Shown here: positions 6,111 to 6,788 of the stretch, one piece after another | How positions within the stretch are numbered: position 1 is the stretch's first letter | How the letters are laid out: each line of letters opens with the position of its first letter | Assembly (NCBI GenBank): GCA_030595845.1 | Contig: JAUVCL010000105.1 | Span: 1 to 6,788, forward strand | Source of the DNA: Campylobacterota bacterium | GTDB taxonomy: Bacteria; Campylobacterota; Campylobacteria; Campylobacterales; Sulfurovaceae | DNA: 6,788 nucleotides | Direction of reading: 5' to 3' | Notes under the pieces: generated by a model | The model's input: the letters and a program-made list of their open reading frames with translations, nothing else | What the model was told of the DNA's origin: nothing | Databases searched by the model: none | Translations under genes and position numbers: made by a program

Positions 6111-6242
6111 AACTAACCTTTAATCTCTAAAAAATACTGTATATACACTCAATATATACCTCTTATATAATAATTATGAGATTATAACTAAATTAGTCGA
6201 ATAATCGCTATAATTTAACTATTCGATTTAAAAGGCATAAAT
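6111..6242. promoter_or_regulatory. Divergent AT-rich promoter region between obg and the lipoprotein gene
   Basis: These 132 bases separate two genes read away from each other, so both promoters should be here. For the plus strand there is a perfect TATAAT at 6209-6214, followed by AAAGG (6231-6235) and the ATG at 6243. For the minus strand the best candidates for obg are TATATT (6151-6156) or TATACA (6139-6144, within TGTATATAC); neither has a convincing -35 box and I cannot choose between them. The stretch is dominated by A/T runs and TATA-like words, so exact promoter placement on the obg side is weak. Confidence 0.55.
6197..6226 (+). promoter_or_regulatory. -10 box of the lipoprotein gene inside an inverted repeat
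   Basis: A perfect TATAAT lies at 6209-6214, with a transcription start expected near 6221. It is flanked by the inverted repeat TCGAATA (6197-6203) and TATTCGA (6220-6226). The centre of the repeat, 6211.5, is exactly the centre of the -10 hexamer. A protein bound to this repeat would cover the promoter, so repression is the natural guess. No -35 hexamer is apparent. The -10 call is fairly firm; the operator is inference from symmetry. Confidence 0.5.
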
Positions 6243-6560
6243 ATGTTTCAAAAGAAAAGTATTTTATTATTGCTTGCAGGAAGCACAACATTATTATATC
6301 TAACAGGATGTGGGTCTTCAAAAGTACCTGAGAGTAAAGGCGGTTATTATCATAGTGGGATCTATTTTGGTAAAAATTTTTCAGATACTCTTAAAAAAGG
6401 TACTGAAGATGGATGTACGACAGCAAAAGGTGATTATAAAAAATCACATAGACTCTTTAACAACGATAAAGACTATAATGATGGTTGGTTTTTAGGACGT
6501 AACCGATGTAAACATTTATTGGTGATTGATGAGGAAAGTGAGTGGGATTATGCCGAATGA
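6243..6560 (+). CDS. Small predicted lipoprotein with two-cysteine Gly/Tyr-rich motif
   Basis: I do not recognise this gene. The 105-residue product starts with MFQKK and a hydrophobic stretch, then the lipobox LTGC (20-23), so Cys23 should be lipidated and the mature 83-residue protein anchored in the envelope. CGSS after the lipobox carries no Asp at +2, which by the E. coli rule favours the outer membrane. The mature part has a dense pattern: YYHSGIYFG (35-43), GTEDGCTTAKGDYKK (53-67) and YNDGWFLGRNRC (78-89). Cys58 and Cys89 could form a periplasmic disulfide, and the repeated Gly and aromatic residues look conserved. The C-terminus is acidic (DEESEWDYAE). AAAGG seven bases before the ATG and a perfect TATAAT support expression. 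It is the only plus-strand gene in the window, sits between rpmA and obg, and is probably monocistronic. Function is unknown. Confidence 0.85.
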   Translation: MFQKKSILLLLAGSTTLLYLTGCGSSKVPESKGGYYHSGIYFGKNFSDTLKKGTEDGCTTAKGDYKKSHRLFNNDKDYNDGWFLGRNRCKHLLVIDEESEWDYAE

Positions 6561-6573
6561 AATTCAGAGAATA

Positions 6574-6594
6574 AAGTCCGAAAAGTTCGGACTT
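6574..6594. terminator. Hairpin terminator shared by convergent lipoprotein gene and rpmA
   Basis: AAGTCCGAA (6574-6582) and TTCGGACTT (6586-6594) form a perfect 9-bp stem with a 3-base loop. It lies 13 bases after the lipoprotein stop (6560) and 8 bases after the rpmA stop (6603, reading leftward). Position between converging genes suggests a two-way terminator. The T-tract is poor on both strands: ACTTAGATAG on plus, ACTTTATTCTCT on minus, slightly better for rpmA. It may therefore be a leaky terminator or a 3'-end stabilising stem. Confidence 0.72.
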
Positions 6595-6602
6595 AGATAG
6601 AC

Positions 6603-6788
6603 TTATGCAGGTACTACTGAAACTTTCTTCTGACTAGCAGTTCTGTTATCAAATTTAACTACACCTTCTACAAGTGCAAATATAGTATGGTCTTTACCCA
6701 TTCCTACACCATTACCTGGGTGAACTTTTGTTCCTCTTTGTCTGATGATAATGTTACCTGGGATAACTGCTTCACCACCAAATTTTTT
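6603..6788 (-). CDS. rpmA: 50S ribosomal protein L27 (3' part; runs off right edge)
   Basis: L27 lies near the peptidyl-transferase centre of the large subunit, where its N-terminal tail contacts tRNA. The visible 61 residues are the conserved globular part. They begin KKFGGEAVIPGNIIIRQRGT and continue with KVHPGNGVGMGKDHTIFALV, a diagnostic L27 stretch, then EGVVKF, ending with SVVPA and a TAA stop at 6603-6605. The missing N-terminal tail (roughly 24 residues in an 85-residue L27) lies beyond the edge, so I cannot say whether it carries the cleavable extension seen in some phyla. rplU is expected just upstream. A hairpin at 6574-6594 follows the stop. Confidence 0.97.
   Translation of the reverse strand, partial: KKFGGEAVIPGNIIIRQRGTKVHPGNGVGMGKDHTIFALVEGVVKFDNRTASQKKVSVVPA

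Noticed and set aside
6135..6154. TACTGTATATACACTCAA resembles half of an E. coli LexA box (CTG-N10-CAG).
   Set aside because: Only the left half matches; the right side reads CAA not CAG. The region is full of TATA words, and many Campylobacterota lack LexA.
6310..6495. Second plus-strand frame inside the lipoprotein gene.
   Set aside because: It overlaps a frame with lipobox, promoter and ribosome binding site, and its own start lacks a purine-rich site.

Overview
The window comes from a chromosome of the Campylobacterota (epsilonproteobacteria), most likely a free-living sulfur-oxidiser type such as Sulfurovum or Sulfurimonas. This rests on gene order and protein features, not on a database search. 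The order rpmA - obg - proB - fmt - birA - parA - parB - atpF' - atpF is, as I recall it, the order found in Campylobacter jejuni (rplU/rpmA through the atp genes). A b' plus b pair of ATP synthase stalk subunits, a short PUA-less glutamate 5-kinase and a biotin ligase without a DNA-binding domain also fit this group. The DNA is AT-rich and tightly packed.

Layout. Nine of the ten genes lie on the minus strand, so transcription runs from right to left. At the right edge is the 3' part of rpmA (ribosomal protein L27). Next comes a small lipoprotein gene on the plus strand, convergent with rpmA and divergent from obg; a perfect 9-bp-stem hairpin separates it from rpmA. An AT-rich divergent promoter region (6111-6242) follows. 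Then comes a compact run: obg (GTPase for 50S assembly), proB (first step of proline synthesis), fmt (formylation of initiator Met-tRNA), birA (biotin attachment), parA and parB (chromosome partition). Spacings in this run range from a 20-base overlap to a 27-base gap, so it is probably one transcript. A 129-base gap follows, holding regularly spaced TTTGATCAAA-type palindromes and a likely extended -10 promoter. After that come atpF' and atpF, the start of the F-type ATP synthase operon, which runs off the left edge.

How the genes work together. The run is a housekeeping cluster (translation, ribosome assembly, proline and biotin metabolism, partition) that flows into energy metabolism. Translational coupling is visible: birA starts at TTG inside the end of fmt behind a very strong ribosome binding site, and parA starts at an ATGA overlap with no good ribosome binding site of its own.

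What stands out. I see no mobile element, CRISPR array, RNA gene or clear new multi-gene system. The points most worth checking are: (1) the three evenly spaced palindromes in front of the atp genes; (2) the unrecognised two-cysteine lipoprotein that splits rpmA from obg; (3) an inverted repeat centred exactly on that lipoprotein gene's -10 box; and (4) an insertion between the G4 and G5 motifs of Obg.
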